A DNA stretch of 64,000 nucleotides from Desulfobulbaceae bacterium BRH_c16a. Its GTDB lineage: Bacteria; Desulfobacterota; Desulfobulbia; Desulfobulbales; Desulfocapsaceae. Below, piece by piece: positions 62,501-64,000 of the stretch. The notes beneath the pieces were generated by a model, which searched no databases, had not been told where the DNA came from, and saw nothing but the letters and a program-made list of their open reading frames with translations. The stretch's first letter is position 1, and each line of letters begins with the position of its first letter. The stretch is from contig LADS01000009.1 in assembly GCA_000961725.1 (NCBI GenBank), positions 19,076 to 83,075 on the forward strand. The letters run 5' to 3'. A program made the position numbers and the translations under genes.

Positions 62501-64000
62501 AGATCGCAGTCCGCGACGCGGGCGGCAACACCACCTCCTTCAGCTATGACGCGGTCGGCCGGTCAACAGGCAAGACCGACGCCACCGGCTCGCTGACCAG
62601 CGGAGCCTATGATGCGGCCGGCAATCTCATCCGGATCGCCGACGGCAACGGCAATCCCATCGATTATGCCTACGACGTCCGCAACCGCATGATCAGCCAG
62701 AGCAACGCCCTCGGCAATACCACTGCCTACCAATATGATGCGGTCGGCAATCTGCTGACCAAACATAACCCGGACGGCACGGCCATCCGCTTTCTCTACG
62801 ACAACCGCAACCGGCTGAGCGCGATCCACCATCCGGACGCTGCCGAAAAAACCTACACCTACGATGCGGCGGGCCGGATGATCCGCATGGCCAACGAGAC
62901 CACCGCCGAAACCCGCGAGTACGATGCCCGCGGCAGGCTTTTGACCACCATCGACAGCTATACCGGCCGGATCGACTACGATTACGACCCGCTCGGCAAC
63001 CGCATCCGCATGATCGACCCGGACAACGGCGTCTTCACCTACGCCTACGACGCCAAAAACCGGCTGACCGGCTTCACCGACCCGGAAGGTAAAACAACTT
63101 CCTACACCTTTGACGTCATGGGCCGGGTGACTTCCACCGCTCTGCCCAACAACACCGAAACGATAAGCGAATACGACACCGACAACCGACTGGCCCGAAT
63201 GGTCACCACCAGCGCCAAGGACGGCCAACTCGCCTCCTTTGCCTACACCTACGACGCGGTGGGTAATAAACTGACGATGACCGAGGAGGATGGCGGCCTC
63301 ACCAGCTACCAGTATGATGCCGCCTATCGCCTCACCCATGTCGAATATCCGCAACGGAGCAACCGAAATTCCACGACCCCTAAAAACAACGGCACCGATA
63401 AAGGCAAGGGCCAGAAGAACGGCCACCATAAAACCGAAGATCCGCTGCCCGCTTCAGTCAGCTACGTCTACGACGCGGCCGGCAACCGGATCAACGAAAT
63501 CGCCGACAACAAAACCATCGATTACCACTACAATGCGGCAAATCAGTTGCTGCAGGCAGGTGATATCAGCTATAGCTACGACGACAACGGCAACAGGATC
63601 GGCAAGCAGGATCAGGACGGCCTCAGCCGCTACCGCTATACTCCCGATAATTTCCTCGCAGGCTTCGACAGTCCCGAGGGTGAGAGTACAGAATACGGCT
63701 ACGATGCCATGAACCGCCGGGTCTACAAAGCGGCGGGGGAAAAGGAGGTAACCAGCTATCTCTACGACGGCCTGGAAGTCCTGCAGGAGATCAGCGGCGA
63801 GAACAGCCAGAAGATCGCCGCCTACTACCGGGCAAACGGCCGGATCGTCACCCGCCAGGAGTACAACGTCTCCCAGGGCAACGACAACTACCAGCACCGT
63901 CCCGAAGGTCGCCAGCTCTTCTACGTCTACGATGGCCTCGGCAGCGTCGTCGCCCTCAGCAACCACCAGGGCAAAGAGAAGACCCGCTACCACTACGACG
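59539..64000 (+). CDS. Secreted RHS/YD-repeat protein, 3' end outside the window
   Basis: One uninterrupted frame of 1,487 residues, running off the window; the start ATG has GGAGTGGAG upstream. Residues about 1-50 hold two hydrophobic segments, the second (FFVVLLFLIISTPVPIMA) being signal-like; a GTG at 59605 is an alternative start. A Cys-containing domain (about 50-120) and a glycine-rich linker follow, then helical sequence. At about 249 begins the RHS N-terminal segment (GDPVLIATGFESFKAEDL, then GRSWFFNYD). Within it, about 314-488 is an Ala/Glu/Ser-rich, coiled-coil-like insertion. From about 555 on are roughly forty YD-type repeats (such as YTYDGDKLTGYTDPMG). A charged linker lies near 1270-1305. 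The last segment resembles the RHS core (YVYDGLGSVVALSNHQG). RHS proteins encapsulate a toxin or act in adhesion; the C-terminal part is not seen. Confidence 0.9.
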   Translation, partial: MKHYCMVLLCWFGLVVSHTPANVRTGRAKSFFVVLLFLIISTPVPIMAVDDCPEIAYSQYSATPIGNGACPLVTGMLDDSISIYSCTNPGGPVVLCDDYETSTGAEMVRTCTKTCIGSGGAGGGTDPGNGGGGGGLTPEQLQAIAAVIQALQSAQNFSNSGWNFLINLNSLHGSLSTLQAALNDAKGQASSAVTTINNSLNLVSGYLNKGKALGPEALEMIQLQVATAILQRGLADENNKNTQGSTAGDPVLIATGFESFKAEDLNYKALNDFVTISRQFRSNQTDLKSSFGRSWFFNYDTNIVAGRKPQIKEREILTEELRQEAEQLAGLATAAATTALDALETARSAAATARAKANEIASVSSNINSLAASVAGAAASAGSEAQTASQQAGIAGTSEAQSQAAAAQSAANSAQDAANEASAKAGDAAALAAGGNATADAAEAEVVQGEQAVISINEKKGEIEVILAERTTEAAEAATEARQEEAMYPLDPYPLDQSVYFGPGYAKVFTEDGTPILYKEEDTGHYLPVSDKGSYTDEIKAMEGGLQLISKNGGVREFRHNGRGIFPLARNIDTNGNTTQFVRNGDRLTEIIDPVGRKTTLAYNEDGFIGAITDPLGNVHSYTYDGDKLTGYTDPMGYNWGYSYDEQARMIGRSDPQNNVYRYHYDENDRVVRETDKEGFEFLYSYDPENRVTRVTDRRGLTTRYYYNENNRLERTLFPDGSEVANAYDGRNNIVTVRDENGNISVFNYNAKNDVTVAINALGERTELTYEPTFNKVASITDPLGRTRSFSYDNRGNLTTITHPDGSSRTIGYNALGLPATATDENGNTTTLDYTAYGQLAAITNPDGTSRRLTSDILNRITSVTDELGATTTFAYNPLGSMVAAVDPLGAETTFVYDERQQKIQTMNALGNITSYDYSRRGNVLRETDPLGNAVSYAYDGNENMVEKTFPNQTGIDFAYDPRNRLVQELTLPGNLETLHTYDAKGQKIAVRDAGGNTTSFSYDAVGRSTGKTDATGSLTSGAYDAAGNLIRIADGNGNPIDYAYDVRNRMISQSNALGNTTAYQYDAVGNLLTKHNPDGTAIRFLYDNRNRLSAIHHPDAAEKTYTYDAAGRMIRMANETTAETREYDARGRLLTTIDSYTGRIDYDYDPLGNRIRMIDPDNGVFTYAYDAKNRLTGFTDPEGKTTSYTFDVMGRVTSTALPNNTETISEYDTDNRLARMVTTSAKDGQLASFAYTYDAVGNKLTMTEEDGGLTSYQYDAAYRLTHVEYPQRSNRNSTTPKNNGTDKGKGQKNGHHKTEDPLPASVSYVYDAAGNRINEIADNKTIDYHYNAANQLLQAGDISYSYDDNGNRIGKQDQDGLSRYRYTPDNFLAGFDSPEGESTEYGYDAMNRRVYKAAGEKEVTSYLYDGLEVLQEISGENSQKIAAYYRANGRIVTRQEYNVSQGNDNYQHRPEGRQLFYVYDGLGSVVALSNHQGKEKTRYHYD

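Noticed and set aside
62563..63993. Further minus-strand ORFs at 62563-63429 and 63454-63993
   Set aside because: Same reason: antisense of YD repeats, Val/Gly-rich, with no Shine-Dalgarno site.

Overview
The window looks like chromosome of an anaerobic, mid-to-high-GC Gram-negative bacterium, most plausibly a Desulfobacterota member of the Desulfobulbales kind (inference from gene content; no rRNA or single-copy marker is present to prove it). The reasons are ferredoxin-linked 2-oxoacid oxidoreductases (two operons), a GlpABC glycerol-3-phosphate dehydrogenase with an HdrD-like GlpC, a DsrC/TusE-family protein, AcnB plus a ferredoxin-based TCA branch, two tripartite tricarboxylate transporters, and abundant signalling proteins (Cache-HAMP, PilZ, HD-GYP, FIST, hybrid kinase, cyclase).

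Layout. 1-3.6 kb: 3' part of a Cache-HAMP sensor, a 181-bp inverted-repeat element, and a MotB/MotA-like pair with a mobile-looking palindromic element between the two genes. 3.6-7.2 kb: TPR-like protein, sdhB, sdhA, ferritin, with no sdhC anchor gene beside them. 7.5-12.7 kb: CBS/DUF21 protein, hrpB, radical SAM protein, PPOX-family protein. 12.7-15.9 kb: 2-oxoacid:ferredoxin oxidoreductase operon with a fused beta-gamma subunit. 16.2-18.0 kb: cyclase-like/cNMP-binding protein and a thioesterase. 18.0-22.2 kb: glpABC. 22.4-29.9 kb: thiD, hydrolase, YciA thioesterase, PilZ, heme-binding membrane protein, YceI, small Cys-rich protein, DsrC-like, cob(I)alamin adenosyltransferase, REC/HD-GYP, DHFR. 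30-40 kb: zinc-ribbon membrane protein, NfeD, SPFH protein, EamA transporter, DnaJ-like, FIST plus hybrid kinase, TMEM43 family.

40.3-51.1 kb is a one-direction (minus) block: tctC-tctB-tctA, AbrB-family membrane protein, acnB, korD-korA-korB-korC, icd. Read together it takes up a tricarboxylate and converts citrate via isocitrate and 2-oxoglutarate to succinyl-CoA with reduced ferredoxin. A CitA/DcuS-like kinase and CitB/DcuR-like regulator are divergent at its head (51.3-53.7 kb) and are the obvious candidate controllers. A Fic-like protein with an altered core motif and a second tctCBA set follow (53.7-58.1 kb).

58.5-59.2 kb is a frameshifted NarL-type regulator whose phosphoacceptor is also altered. 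From 59.5 kb to the end runs one very large, secreted, plus-strand RHS/YD-repeat protein (at least 1,487 residues, open at the window end). It carries an alanine-rich, coiled-coil-like insertion inside its N-terminal RHS region. It is the most unusual single gene here and its C-terminal (possible toxin) end lies outside the window. Several palindromic or inverted repeats (892-1072, 2371-2513 with a second copy at 31829-31944, 6734-6763, 29990-30097, 44343-44445) punctuate the intergenic regions.
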